64,000 bases of DNA from Tractidigestivibacter sp050946515 (GTDB lineage Bacteria; Actinomycetota; Coriobacteriia; Coriobacteriales; Atopobiaceae): NCBI RefSeq assembly GCF_050946515.1, contig NZ_JBMNUX010000010.1, positions 23,588 to 87,587 of the forward strand. The letters run 5' to 3'. Both the position numbers and the translations under genes were made by a program. Shown here piece after piece: positions 33,457 to 42,247 of the stretch. The notes under the pieces were generated by a model that searched no databases, was not told where the DNA came from, and saw only the letters and a program-made list of their open reading frames with translations. Position 1 is the first letter of the stretch. The number at the start of each line of letters is the position of its first letter.

Positions 33457-34344
33457 ATGTGCGCGTCCCGTCGACAGATGGTCAGTGCGCCCTGTAAGGT
33501 GAATCTTCACCTGGGCGTCTATCCGCAGAAGGACGAGCGTGGGTACCACCGCGTTGACTCGGTCATGATTCCGCTCGACCTTGCCAATACCATCGCAATC
33601 GAAGACGCTGACAGTCTCGTTGTGGCGTTTCATCCTGCGATTGACAACATGACGCACAGCGCCGCCGTGCGTGCTGCGACATTTTTGGCAAACGAGCTGG
33701 GAATTCGCCCAGACGTGCGGATTGACATCCAACGGCGCATCCCGGAGATGGGCGGCCTTGGCAGCTCGTCTGCCGATGCCGGCTGCATTCTGCGCGCGCT
33801 TGCCGAGCGATGGGGAATTGACCCGCTCGACCAGTGCGTCGTTGCCATTGCCAAGCGCATCGGGGCCGACGTTCCGTTTTGCCTGAATCCCGCCCCGGCC
33901 CTCTATACGGGCGCCGGCGACACCTTCGCCGAGCGCTTTCCCGACCTTGTCGGCGTGCCGATTGCGCTTGTGATGCCCGCAGGAAGCGGAAGCTCCACGC
34001 GAGAGGTCTACGGCGAGTTTGACCGCACGGCGCATGTCCCCGAAAGCCCCGAGCGCATGTGCGCAGCACTCCGCGCGGGCGACATAGCCGGCGTTGCGGC
34101 GAGCTTGTACAACAACCTTGCTCCCGCGGCCAAGCTCCTGCAGCCCTCCATCGCCATGGGCGAAAAGTGGCTCCTTTCGCAGCCCGGAGTCGTGGCAGGG
34201 CAAGTCACGGGGTCGGGCAGCTGCTCGTTTGCCATCTGCGAGAGCGCGGAGGCTGCTGAAAAAATCGAAGACTCTGCAAAAAATGAGCAAGGTTGGTGGG
34301 CAAAAGCCGTTTTGACGGTTGGTTTGGACGCCCGGTTCTGCTAA
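33457..34344 (+). CDS. ispE: 4-diphosphocytidyl-2-C-methyl-D-erythritol kinase
   Basis: This GHMP kinase phosphorylates CDP-methylerythritol in the MEP route to isoprenoids. It has 295 residues; a second ATG at 33478 is possible. Features are APCKVNLHLGVYPQKDERGYH at the N-terminus, the ATP-binding loop PEMGGLGSSSADAGCILRAL, GADVPFCL, and the C-terminal VTGSGSCSFAIC. It is transcribed with veg and ends 15 bp before tRNA-Pro. Its presence indicates that the organism uses the MEP pathway. Confidence 0.95.
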   Translation: MCASRRQMVSAPCKVNLHLGVYPQKDERGYHRVDSVMIPLDLANTIAIEDADSLVVAFHPAIDNMTHSAAVRAATFLANELGIRPDVRIDIQRRIPEMGGLGSSSADAGCILRALAERWGIDPLDQCVVAIAKRIGADVPFCLNPAPALYTGAGDTFAERFPDLVGVPIALVMPAGSGSSTREVYGEFDRTAHVPESPERMCAALRAGDIAGVAASLYNNLAPAAKLLQPSIAMGEKWLLSQPGVVAGQVTGSGSCSFAICESAEAAEKIEDSAKNEQGWWAKAVLTVGLDARFC

Positions 34345-34359
34345 AGTATCCGGTGCTAA

Positions 34360-34436
<77 letters not shown>

Positions 34437-34448
34437 CTTGAAACCACA

Positions 34449-34482
34449 GGTCAGAGGCTTAAGCCTCTGGCCTTTTTCTTTT
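34449..34482 (+). terminator. Terminator downstream of tRNA-Pro
   Basis: CAGAGGCTT-AAGCCTCTG is a perfect 18-bp palindrome (34452-34469) followed by GCCTTTTTCTTTT. A very similar arrangement recurs at 42710-42743. Confidence 0.85.
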
Positions 34483-34514
34483 GGTGTCCTATTTGGTGTC
34501 CTATTAGTGTCCTG
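34483..34514. repeat. Tandem GGTGTCCTATT repeats next to tRNA-Pro
   Basis: GGTGTCCTATT occurs at 34483-34493 and 34495-34505, followed by the partial unit AGTGTCCTG at 34506-34514. The same units recur at 42749-42768. They resemble integrase arm-type sites, or the translated tail of a lost integrase (reading DTNRTPNRTPK on the minus strand). Confidence 0.65.
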
Positions 34515-35157
34515 TAAATGGCATCCGCCGTTTCCCCTGAGGTCCCTTGGTGTCCGATTCCACGGCCGATGCGACCTCGTCGGCGAACGGAAAGGGTCCG
34601 TAGTCCTTGACGCTCGGGCGACAAACTCATCTCCGTCCATACGCAAGGCTGCACCTACGTTGCCGAATACCCCACTTTTCAAAACGCTTAGCGAAATTCA
34701 GACGTGACTCTGCTGGCAGCTAACGACTTCAGCTACTGAATTTTTCTGTACTCCCGTGGGACGCACATAAGCCTGCGGAAGCTTGGGCTGCGACCCCGTC
34801 TCCCGGTCCCGTGGGGGCGCCCAAGGGGCAACCGAACGCTCAAGGTCTGCAGGGAGGCGATCGGGGAGGTCGAGGGAGCTCGTGGGACGCCCGTCCCGGC
34901 GGACAATTTGTCCCCCGAAGCCGACCTGGCGGACAGGATGTCCGAGGGCGCGAACATTTTGGCAGGGCAGACGGACAATCTGTCCGCCCCTCTATGGATA
35001 GACAGAGACTCATAGGACAGACCAGAGGAGAAGAGAAGAAGAGAGGGGAGGAGCATGGTCGCAGGAAGGGACCGAGGGGACGCAAGCGACCCAGGGGGGC
35101 AGGAATCCGTGCTCATCACGCCGGAGGAGGCCATCGCTCTCCGGGAACTACAGGAGC
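34515..35157. other. Degraded element end without credible gene
   Basis: I see no gene with family features between the GGTGTCC repeats and the coupling-protein fragment. Short open frames here are arginine- and proline-rich with no motif. The stretch does hold a cluster of inverted repeats (34884-34985), annotated separately. A GAGAAGAGAAGAAGAGAGGGGAGG purine tract follows near 35030-35052. Confidence 0.5.
34884..34985. repeat. Cluster of GGACA-N3-TGTCC palindromes
   Basis: Three copies of GGACA-N3-TGTCC lie at 34901-34913 (N3 ATT), 34931-34943 (GGA) and 34973-34985 (ATC). A related GGGAC-GCCC-GTCCC is at 34884-34897. Start-to-start spacings between the three copies are 30 and 42 bp. They look like binding sites for a dimeric regulator or an element-maintenance protein of the lost mobile element. 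Confidence 0.6.
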
Positions 35158-35430
35158 GGCGAGGAGCGCGGCAGCGCGCGCTGGGCGACGCCGGCGGAGG
35201 TGAGGGCCTTCTCCGACCGCACGGACCCCAGCGGGAACATCATCCTCACGCAGAACGTCTCCCTCACCATGAGCAGGGCGGACCACGACCCCAGGCTCGA
35301 GAGGAACCGCAACGTCCTCGTCATAGGGGGTCGGGTTCCGGCAAGACGCGCTCCCACGTGATCCCCAACGTCCTGCAGATGAACTCGAGCCTCCTCGTGA
35401 CGGACCCCAAGGGGACGCTCGAGCGCGTGG
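35158..35430 (+). pseudogene. Fragment of a VirD4/TraG-type coupling protein
   Basis: Reading from 35158 gives GEERGSARWATPAEVRAFSD, then NIILTQNVSLTMSRADHD and NRNVLVI, a typical TraG/VirD4 N-terminal pattern. The frame then breaks in a run of five G at about 35329-35334. One base further, the frame continues as GSGKTRSHVIPNVLQMNSS and LLVTDPKGTLERVV, including the Walker A of the conjugation ATPase. Similarity stops near 35430. The gene is therefore both frameshifted and truncated, a relic of an integrative conjugative element. The following ~490 bp to 35926 has no recognisable gene. Confidence 0.75.
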
Positions 35431-35926
35431 TCACGGCTCAAGGTTGTCACCTCCGAGGGGCGCGGGGGATCCCCCGCAGAGGGACGGAGACGCGGGGGCG
35501 GGACGGCCTCGGGCGCGAGCCCGAGACCCAGACGACAGTCTGGTCGATGGGGGGGGAGGCGCCGGTGGCCGTCTTGGCCGTCGCGTCCGCGCTGTCCATC
35601 TTGGCCGCCGTAGGCGCACAAGATGGACTACTTGCTGCTTTGCCCTTTTGCTTTCACAACGAAGAAGTTGAATGGATGCAAAGCCACCTTTCACCGTCAC
35701 GTCGAGCCATCTTGTCGAAATGATTCGCTCGGCGTTGGGCAGGGGTCCGACCTCTAAGAAGACGCTCTCCCGCAGTCGTCCCCGCTGGTGCAAGTTCGTC
35801 GGGCCGGTCGCCAAGTGCTGCAGCGATTCCGAGCAAGAGCAGCACGGACAGACTGGTAGCGTATTATCGCCAGTCCTGGAATACACAAATTGAAAGCAGC
35901 TGTATCGTTCTTTAAGGTGGAAGCGA

Positions 35927-37303
35927 TTGGCGGGCGAAGAGAAGACAGCGCTCGGGGAGGCGATTGGGACGAGGCAGTACGACCCGGCAAATGTCGAATC
36001 GATAGTCGAGTACGCGCAGCGGCTCGTGGGGCACACGCTCCGCGAGAAGACCGACGCCCCCGAGCTGCAGGACCCTTACAGGCGCCGCGGCTCGTTCGGC
36101 AACGCGGTCGAGGAGTACTACTTCGAGTACAAGCCCAATAGCGACTCCGCCCCGGACTTCCCGGAGGCGGGGCTCGAGCTCAAGACGACCCCCATGAGGA
36201 GGGACTCGAGGGGGAGGCTCGTCGCGAAGGAGAGGCTCGTGATCACGATGATCGACTACATGTCGGTCGTGGGCGAGACCTTCGAGACGAGCCACCTCAT
36301 GGACAAGGCGTCCTCCATCCTCCTCATCTCCTACCTCTGGGAGAGGGGGAGGGACCCGCTCGACTACAAGGTGATCCTGGCGGAGAGGTGGGGTCTCCCC
36401 GAGGAGGACATGGCGCAGCTCAGGCTGGACTGGGAGACCGTCGTCGGAAAGGTGAGGTCGGGCCACGCGGAGGACATCTCCGGCTCCGACACGCTCTACC
36501 TGGAGGCCTGCACCAAGGCGGCCGACTCGTCTGTCAGGCGCCCCCAGCCCTTCTCCGCCGTCCCTGCCAAGCCCCGCGCCTGGGCGCTCAAGGCGTCCTA
36601 CATGACCGCCGTCGAGACGGGCCTGCTCGAGAGGCGGCAGAGGATCCGCCGCTCGGAGTCGGAGCGGGAGCTCGGCCTGCTCGAGCTCGTCCGCGCCAGG
36701 TTCCGCCCCTACCTCGGGCTGACCCAGGGCGAGCTGTACGCGAGGCTCGAGCTCGCGAGGCCTGGAGGGGCCCTCCCGAAGGACGCCGGCGCCCTGGTCA
36801 CGAGGAAGGTGCTCGGCATCGACGACGGGAACGAGATCGAGGAGTTCGCCAAGGCTGGCATCAGGACCAAGACCATCCGGCTCCGGAGGAACGGGCGACC
36901 GAAGGAGGCGATATCGTTCCCGTCGTTCGACTACTTCGACCTCGAGGCGACCCCGTTCGAGGACTCGGACTTCTACGGCTACCTGCAACGGAGATGGCTC
37001 TTCGTCATCTACCGCGAGGTCGGCGACGGCGAGTTCCGACTCTCCGACGTGATGCTCTGGCAGATGCCCGACTCCGACATCCCGGAGGCGCGGCGCTGCT
37101 ACGAGCAGATGCGAGAGTACGTGCGGGAGGGCCGAGCCGACGTGTCGGTCAAAGTTACGGAGAACCGCTGCTGCCACGTCAGGCCGCACGCGCGGAACTC
37201 CCGCGACACGAGGCCGCAGCCGCACGGGGAGCCGGTCGTGAAGAAGTCCTTCTGGCTGAACCAGGGATATATTGCCGATGAGATTAGGCGAACGAGACGA
37301 TGA
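35927..37303 (+). CDS. Sau3AI/MutH-type restriction endonuclease
   Basis: This is probably a type II endonuclease for GATC-like sites. It has 458 residues, close to Sau3AI. The N-terminal MutH-like nuclease domain shows GSFGNAVEEYYFEYKPNS, then APDFPEAGLELKTTPMRR, which supplies the D...ExK metal-binding residues. The C-terminal half is the second, target-binding-like domain (RPWA-type RAWALKASYMTAVETG). The start is a TTG, since AAGGTGG lies 7 bases before it and the next in-frame starts would cut the domain. Arginine is mostly AGG, unlike the CGC/CGT-rich core genes, suggesting transfer. A Dcm-type methylase lies 2.2 kb downstream. Confidence 0.88.
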   Translation: MAGEEKTALGEAIGTRQYDPANVESIVEYAQRLVGHTLREKTDAPELQDPYRRRGSFGNAVEEYYFEYKPNSDSAPDFPEAGLELKTTPMRRDSRGRLVAKERLVITMIDYMSVVGETFETSHLMDKASSILLISYLWERGRDPLDYKVILAERWGLPEEDMAQLRLDWETVVGKVRSGHAEDISGSDTLYLEACTKAADSSVRRPQPFSAVPAKPRAWALKASYMTAVETGLLERRQRIRRSESERELGLLELVRARFRPYLGLTQGELYARLELARPGGALPKDAGALVTRKVLGIDDGNEIEEFAKAGIRTKTIRLRRNGRPKEAISFPSFDYFDLEATPFEDSDFYGYLQRRWLFVIYREVGDGEFRLSDVMLWQMPDSDIPEARRCYEQMREYVREGRADVSVKVTENRCCHVRPHARNSRDTRPQPHGEPVVKKSFWLNQGYIADEIRRTRR

Positions 37304-37353
37304 AACTGAAATAACCTATTTCGAAAGAGAAGACGAAGAAAGGCGGATGGGAA

Positions 37354-39369
37354 ATGGCTAACGACAGCTCGGCGTTCCAGGCTGAGGGGAAGAATCTGGA
37401 ACACCTGATGAGGGATGGTGCCTACTCAATACCCCTCTACCAGAGGCCATACGTGTGGAAGACCGAGCAGAACTCTCGACTATGGGAGGACGTCTGCGGC
37501 TGCTTCGAGAGCGGAACGAACCACTTTCTCGGTTCGCTGGTGCTGATGAACTACAAGCGGGATAAGACCTCCCAGCCAGGGCAAGCGGATGAGTTAAATG
37601 ACCGTGCGGTCAAAGTCTATAGCGTCGTCGACGGCCAGCAGCGCCTAATGTCAATCACGCTGATGCTCGCGGCCGTATGCGCGGACATGTACAAGTACGA
37701 GGACATGTTCAAGAATCTTCCCGACGTCGACCAGCAGAACCTCGAAGATTGGGACGTTATAAAGGTAGAAATGATGAACTGCCTCGTCGTCAGGGAAGAT
37801 CGGGACTACCACTCAAAGACGGGGAAAGGCCACATACCGAGGGTCATCCCTGGGCGCACGTCATATGAGGCATATAAGAGCGCGATGAACCGCGAGACGG
37901 ATGGAATCGGGAAGAGGAGCAGGACGTCAAGAGCCTATCGCTACTACGAAAACGAGGTGCGGAAGCTGCGCGAGTGCGCCCTCCCGATAACCAAAGAATC
38001 GCAGCCGAACAGGGTTGGGGCATCGGCGGCAGAATTCCTCGGCTTCTACCAGAGACTGTACGTGGCCATTGCCCGCAGGATGATATTCGTGAGAATCGTA
38101 TGCGCCGAGGAAGAGGACCCGTTCCAGGTATTCGAGTCTCTCAACGGAACGGGGCTGGACCTGACCTCGTCAGACCGTATAAAGAACCAGCTCATGGGCA
38201 AGGGGAGCACAGAGAACCCTCCCTTCACGATGAGCAACGTCTCCAGCGAGTGGGAGAATCTGCGGGAAAAGGTTCGGGGTCAAACTAAGAGGAGAGACGA
38301 GCCCAGCCGTGAAAGCGACCTGGACAAATTCTTTGGGGTCCTGCTGTTTGTGAAGCGCCACGAGAGGGTGTCGAGAAAGGACCTGCCCAAGGAGTTTGCG
38401 CATGCCTACTTCGATAGGGGCTGGGATGTGAGGAGAACCTTCCGAGACCTGCTCGCATCGGCGGACAACTACCGCGCGATAGTACGACAGGAGCCAATCG
38501 AACTGAGCTCCGGAAAGATGTGGAAGCCGGGGGAAGATCTCGCCGAGGTGCTTAACGGTATTCAAAGCAACAATCCGAAGCAGTCGCTGGTCCCATTGAT
38601 GGCTGCGGCAGACGCGGTCGGTATAGAGAGCCGGGAGTTCGATCAAATCGCGAACGTGCTGCTGGTAATGCTGGTACGGCACAAGGTTTGCGAGAGGCCG
38701 GAGAACGAGCTGGACAAAGCATTCGGGGAATTCTGCGAAAGAATTTCGGAGGACACGGTCGACAGCGCGATATCACTCCTGAAGACGCATACGGTTGGGG
38801 ACGAGGCTTTCCGCCGGGCGTTCTCAGAGCTTGAGTTCGATCCGGATAAGTCAAGCGAAATGGACAGGGCGAGGTACTATCTCACGTCAATCGAGAACTA
38901 TCTCAGGAGACAAGACGATGGGAATGACAGGCTGAATACGGGGGAGACGCTGCCGGTCGAGCACATCATCCCACAGGACTTTATCCCGGAGGACTGGTTC
39001 GAGGGATATCCGGAGGAGGCTGCCAGGTTCAAGGGCGAATCGGGTGAGGACGACGAGGAGTATCGACAGGAATTCCTGACATCGACGATTCAGGGAATAG
39101 GAAATCTCTGCCTTCTGAGGAAGGCGGAGAACAGTAAGGCGAGCAACAAGAATTTCAAGAAGAAGCTCGAGGTCTACAGGACGCCTGCCAAAACCGGAGA
39201 GTCGCCTAGGGGGACCTTCAAGCTGGTTGATCAAATCGTCGAGAACAAGATGGTCATCGACGGTCAGGAGCGAGTCATCGTGGAAGAGGGGAAGACGTTC
39301 TCGACCGATGCGGTCCAACGCCGCGCCGAGGTCCTCGCTGATTATGCGCTAAAGATCTGGAAGAACTAA
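37354..39369 (+). CDS. GmrSD-like protein (DUF262-DUF1524)
   Basis: This 671-residue protein has the architecture of GmrSD/type IV modification-dependent enzymes. The N-terminal DUF262 domain shows YSIPLYQRPYVW and the ParB-like nucleotide-hydrolysis motif VVDGQQRLMSITL (~residue 92), then FESLNGTGLDL. The C-terminal DUF1524 HNH-like nuclease shows PVEHIIPQDF (~535), GIGNLCLL and NSKASNKNFKKK. It sits between the Sau3AI-like endonuclease gene and the methylase gene, all on one strand. Its base composition looks lower in GC than both neighbours, suggesting separate acquisition. The target (modified phage DNA) is inferred from the family. Confidence 0.88.
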   Translation: MANDSSAFQAEGKNLEHLMRDGAYSIPLYQRPYVWKTEQNSRLWEDVCGCFESGTNHFLGSLVLMNYKRDKTSQPGQADELNDRAVKVYSVVDGQQRLMSITLMLAAVCADMYKYEDMFKNLPDVDQQNLEDWDVIKVEMMNCLVVREDRDYHSKTGKGHIPRVIPGRTSYEAYKSAMNRETDGIGKRSRTSRAYRYYENEVRKLRECALPITKESQPNRVGASAAEFLGFYQRLYVAIARRMIFVRIVCAEEEDPFQVFESLNGTGLDLTSSDRIKNQLMGKGSTENPPFTMSNVSSEWENLREKVRGQTKRRDEPSRESDLDKFFGVLLFVKRHERVSRKDLPKEFAHAYFDRGWDVRRTFRDLLASADNYRAIVRQEPIELSSGKMWKPGEDLAEVLNGIQSNNPKQSLVPLMAAADAVGIESREFDQIANVLLVMLVRHKVCERPENELDKAFGEFCERISEDTVDSAISLLKTHTVGDEAFRRAFSELEFDPDKSSEMDRARYYLTSIENYLRRQDDGNDRLNTGETLPVEHIIPQDFIPEDWFEGYPEEAARFKGESGEDDEEYRQEFLTSTIQGIGNLCLLRKAENSKASNKNFKKKLEVYRTPAKTGESPRGTFKLVDQIVENKMVIDGQERVIVEEGKTFSTDAVQRRAEVLADYALKIWKN

Positions 39370-39454
39370 GGCGGGGAAACGGGGCCGGCCCAAAGTTCCG
39401 AATGGGCGACGGAGATAATTGTCTGACGGATCGGCTACTATGATCGGCTAGGAA

Positions 39455-40741
39455 GTGTCCACAGGCAGCGATTGGAGAAACGTGGGCGAGATCAGGGTGG
39501 CCGAGCTCTTCGCGGGCGTCGGCGGTTTCAGGCTGGGCCTCGAGGGCTACAGCGACCAGGCGCGCGGCTGGGACCTCCCGGCGGCGGGTCCCTACAGGAC
39601 GGTGTGGGCGAACCAGTGGGAGCCGGGCACCGACAGGCGCCAGTTCGCCGCGCGCTGCTACGAGGCTCGCTTCGGCGAGGGCTCGGTCGTCAACGAGGAC
39701 ATAGACGCGGTCCTAGACGAGTACGAGGCGGGGGAGCGCGAGATCCCCGACGTCGACATGGTGGTCGGCGGCTTCCCCTGCCAGGACTACTCGGTGGCCA
39801 GGCCGCTCTCCCAGGCCGCCGGCATCGAGGGCAAGAAGGGCGTCCTGTGGTGGGACATCTACCGCTTCCTGCGCATCCAGCTCGCGAAGTCGGAGGGCAA
39901 CGCCCGCTACTGCATGTTCGAGAACGTCGACAGGCTTCTCAAGAGCCCCGCCAGGCAGCGCGGCCGCGACTTCGCGATCATCCTGTCGTGCCTGGCATCG
40001 CTCGGCTACTCGGTGGAGTGGCGGGTGGTCAACAGCGCCGAGTACGGCTTCCCCCAGAGGCGCAAGCGCGTGTACATCTACGCGGAGCGGGGCGCGTCCT
40101 GGGACGCTGATGGCCGACTGACCGATGGGGTCATGGCCAGGGCGTTCCCGATGGAGCCGCCAGAGGGAATCTCCCACGTCGAGATACCCGCCGACCCCTA
40201 CGAGGCGACCCAGTCGTTCAACATCGGCGGGAGGACGTCCCCCTTCCTGGAGGCCGGCGTCATGGTCGGGAACGTGGCGTCCACATGCGCCGTGACCGAG
40301 CGCTACGGCGGCCCGAGGGCGACCCTGGGCGACGTGCTCGTCCCCGACTCGGAGGTGCCGCCCGAGTTCTACGTGCCCCCCGAGCAGGTGCCCAGGTGGG
40401 AGTACCTGAAGGGAGCGAAGAGGGAGAGGCGCGTCAACAAGGCCACCGGCTTCGAGTACAGCTACTCCGAGGGTGCGATGGCTTTCCCCGACCCCACCGA
40501 CAGGCCCTCGAGGACCATCCTCACGGGGGAGGGCGGCACGGGGCCCTCCAGGTTCAAGCACGTGATCGCACGGCCGGACGGCAGGCTGCGCCGCCTCGTC
40601 CCCGACGAGCTCGACCAGCTCCAGGGCTTCCCGAGGGGATGGACCGACACCGGCATGACCGACGGGCAGCGGGCCTTCTGCATGGGCAACGCGCTCGTTG
40701 TCGGAATACCGCATCGTATTGGCAGGGCCATCCTCGAGTGA
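39455..40741 (+). CDS. DNA (cytosine-5-)-methyltransferase
   Basis: This C5-cytosine methylase of 428 residues probably protects host sites against the Sau3AI-like enzyme. Motif I is AELFAGVGGFRLGLEGYS, motif IV with the catalytic Cys is GGFPCQDYSVARPL, motif VI is FENVDRLLKS, and motif VIII is YGFPQRRKRVYIYA. The final motifs appear as LQGFPRGWT and GNALVVGIPHRIG. The start may be the GTG at 39455 or the GTG at 39482, the latter after TTGGAG. The target-recognition region between motifs VIII and IX is long. Codon use is AGG-rich, as in the endonuclease gene. Confidence 0.93.
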   Translation: MSTGSDWRNVGEIRVAELFAGVGGFRLGLEGYSDQARGWDLPAAGPYRTVWANQWEPGTDRRQFAARCYEARFGEGSVVNEDIDAVLDEYEAGEREIPDVDMVVGGFPCQDYSVARPLSQAAGIEGKKGVLWWDIYRFLRIQLAKSEGNARYCMFENVDRLLKSPARQRGRDFAIILSCLASLGYSVEWRVVNSAEYGFPQRRKRVYIYAERGASWDADGRLTDGVMARAFPMEPPEGISHVEIPADPYEATQSFNIGGRTSPFLEAGVMVGNVASTCAVTERYGGPRATLGDVLVPDSEVPPEFYVPPEQVPRWEYLKGAKRERRVNKATGFEYSYSEGAMAFPDPTDRPSRTILTGEGGTGPSRFKHVIARPDGRLRRLVPDELDQLQGFPRGWTDTGMTDGQRAFCMGNALVVGIPHRIGRAILE

Positions 40742-40887
40742 CTCGCCCCATGTGCGAGCTCCCCCGCGCGTCAGGTGTTCCTGCGCACGGGGGACGGGAA
40801 GAGGTGCTTGTTCCCCGTGCTAGTGTTTTGGGCAAGGGAAGACGAGGAAGTCGCGCTCCGGGAACCGTGAGGCTCCCAGGGCGCCAG

Positions 40888-40949
40888 TCGGTGTAGGAGT
40901 CCAAGGACTTCTACACCGATTACAGGAGCTTGGGAGCAGAAGCCCCAAG
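40888..40949. repeat. Two adjacent inverted repeats
   Basis: TCGGTGTAGGAGTCC (40888-40902) pairs with GGACTTCTACACCGA (40905-40919), 14 of 15 bp plus one G-T pair with a 2-bp centre. CTTGGG (40929-40934) pairs with CCCAAG (40944-40949). No T-tract follows either one. They may form a downstream structure of the methylase mRNA or mark an element boundary. Confidence 0.5.
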
Positions 40950-40986
40950 GACTTCGGTACCGTCGCCGTGGCGCGAGCGGACCGTG

Positions 40987-41191
40987 CTAAGCACCCATCG
41001 CAACACCCGCGGGCTCGGTTGCCTCCACCAGCTCCATAAGGCACCTCGAGAGAAAGCACATCGCCGAATCGGCTTGCTCCTCGGACGCGTAGGTCAGGTC
41101 CAGGTTCCCCAGAATGGCGGCGATGCCCCTTCTCGGCGAGTGCTAGCTCGTCCATGTCGGGGGTCCCGTCGCCGTCGTAAATCCACGCCAT
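40987..41191 (-). pseudogene. Frameshifted small conserved-looking protein
   Basis: The minus strand begins MAWIYDGDGTPDMDELALAE and is then thrown out of frame in a GGGG run near 41125. Removing one G restores KGIAAILGNLDLTYASEEQ and a coherent C-terminus ending VEATEPAGVAMGA before TAG. The predicted intact form would have ~67 residues. A related small frame, MSWMGGTFDLDEAPLAERG, occurs at 57093-57281. No function is recognised. Confidence 0.5.
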
Positions 41192-41307
41192 CGTTCCCCA
41201 GCTCCAATCATGGATCTATGAGGATGCCGACATCATTGAAAGCGTTCCATTGACTGCCTGGGGTTTCGGTACCAAGGAGTTTTCTGAAGCTATACACGGC
41301 CTTGCTG

Positions 41308-41502
41308 TTACGAGAGGACGGAGTCCATCTCGTCCATGGCGGCCCTCTAGCTCTCCTCGAGCGCGATCGCGTAGACGTCGGGCGTCGTGCCCGCGTCGCG
41401 GTGCCCCATGAGCCCGGCCACCGTCATCGCGTCCACGTGGTTGGCGACCGCGAGCGTCGCGAAGGTGTGCCTGGGGTCGTGGAGGAGGAGACCTCGTCGC
41501 AT
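41308..41502 (-). pseudogene. Tyrosine recombinase (integrase) C-terminal fragment
   Basis: The minus strand encodes LHDPRHTFATLAVANHVDA, then LMGHRDAGTTPDVYAIALEE, followed by an in-frame TAG at 41347-41349 and further EMDSVLS before TAA. These are the catalytic His/Arg (HDxRHTFAT), the LMGH box and the nucleophilic Tyr region of a phage-type integrase. Everything N-terminal of the HxxR box is missing. It is a relic of the enzyme that once moved an element in this region. Confidence 0.8.
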
Positions 41503-41671
41503 GCCTCGCGCTCGCCATGGGGGTGAGGCACGTTATCGTCTAGGGCGCGATGCGGAAAATGAGATGACCCCACCACTGGGCGTAGCTGCCCAATGACGGG
41601 GCCTCCATTCATCCCCTCAGTTTGCCGAGGCCGCATTGTCTGCAGAGCGATTGCGGGAACGCAATCTGGCG

Positions 41672-42085
41672 TCACTCGCCCGAGGTCCGCACGGTCTCGT
41701 TGAACACCGCGACGACGTGCTCGGCTATCGCGCAGTCCTGCGCCTCGGTTCCCCCGCCGACGCCGATCCCCCCGACGATCTTCCCTCCCGAGAAGAGCGG
41801 GTAGCCTCCCGCCACGAGCGTGATGCGGGGGTCGTTCGCCTGGATGGCCATGAGCGGGCCTCCCTCCGCCGCTGCTGCCACTACGTTCTTCGTCTCGCAT
41901 TGGGTGATGGCGGCAGTGTGGGCCTTGCAGGGAACGAGCGTGACGCTCAGCACCAGCGCATCGCCGTACCTGCGGTAGGCCCTCGGAAGCCCGCTGATGG
42001 CAAAGCTGATGTCGACGCCCAGCTCGACGCTCTTCTCCCTCGCGGCGGCGCATAGCTCGTCGCACAGCTCGTCTGTCAGAATCAT
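41672..42085 (-). CDS. GlcG/HbpS family (heme-degrading domain-like) protein
   Basis: This is a 137-residue soluble protein with the GlcG/HbpS (PduO C-terminal-like) pattern: LCAAAREKSVELGVDISFAI near the N-terminus, AIQANDPRITLVAGGYPLF, and GKIVGGIGVGGGTEAQDCA near the C-terminus. Relatives bind heme or cobalamin or are small cofactor-associated proteins; the role here is unknown. The ATG follows AGAGGACC. It is divergent from the AraC-like gene at 42248, which may once have regulated it. It is a possible passenger gene of the element. Confidence 0.82.
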   Translation of the reverse strand: MILTDELCDELCAAAREKSVELGVDISFAISGLPRAYRRYGDALVLSVTLVPCKAHTAAITQCETKNVVAAAAEGGPLMAIQANDPRITLVAGGYPLFSGGKIVGGIGVGGGTEAQDCAIAEHVVAVFNETVRTSGE

Positions 42086-42247
42086 CTTGAACGTGGTCCT
42101 CTCTGCTCGATTGCGATTCCGTCAATGCTGTCTGCTTTATACCGAGAGGGGCACGGTCCGCTTGCCTGTTTCTCCAAATGCGGGCTGGATTCCCCATGGG
42201 GCATTAAGATTTGCCCCGTAGGGTCTTGTCGCGATTGGGGGGTGCCC

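Larger units (their letters stand above)
40742..41307. other. Gene-poor stretch with relics
   Basis: Apart from the inverted repeats at 40888-40949 and a frameshifted small gene at 40987-41191, I see no intact gene here. A plus-strand fragment reading RQVFLRTGDGKRCLFPVL (about 40773-40826) looks protein-like but is short and unassigned. Confidence 0.5.
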
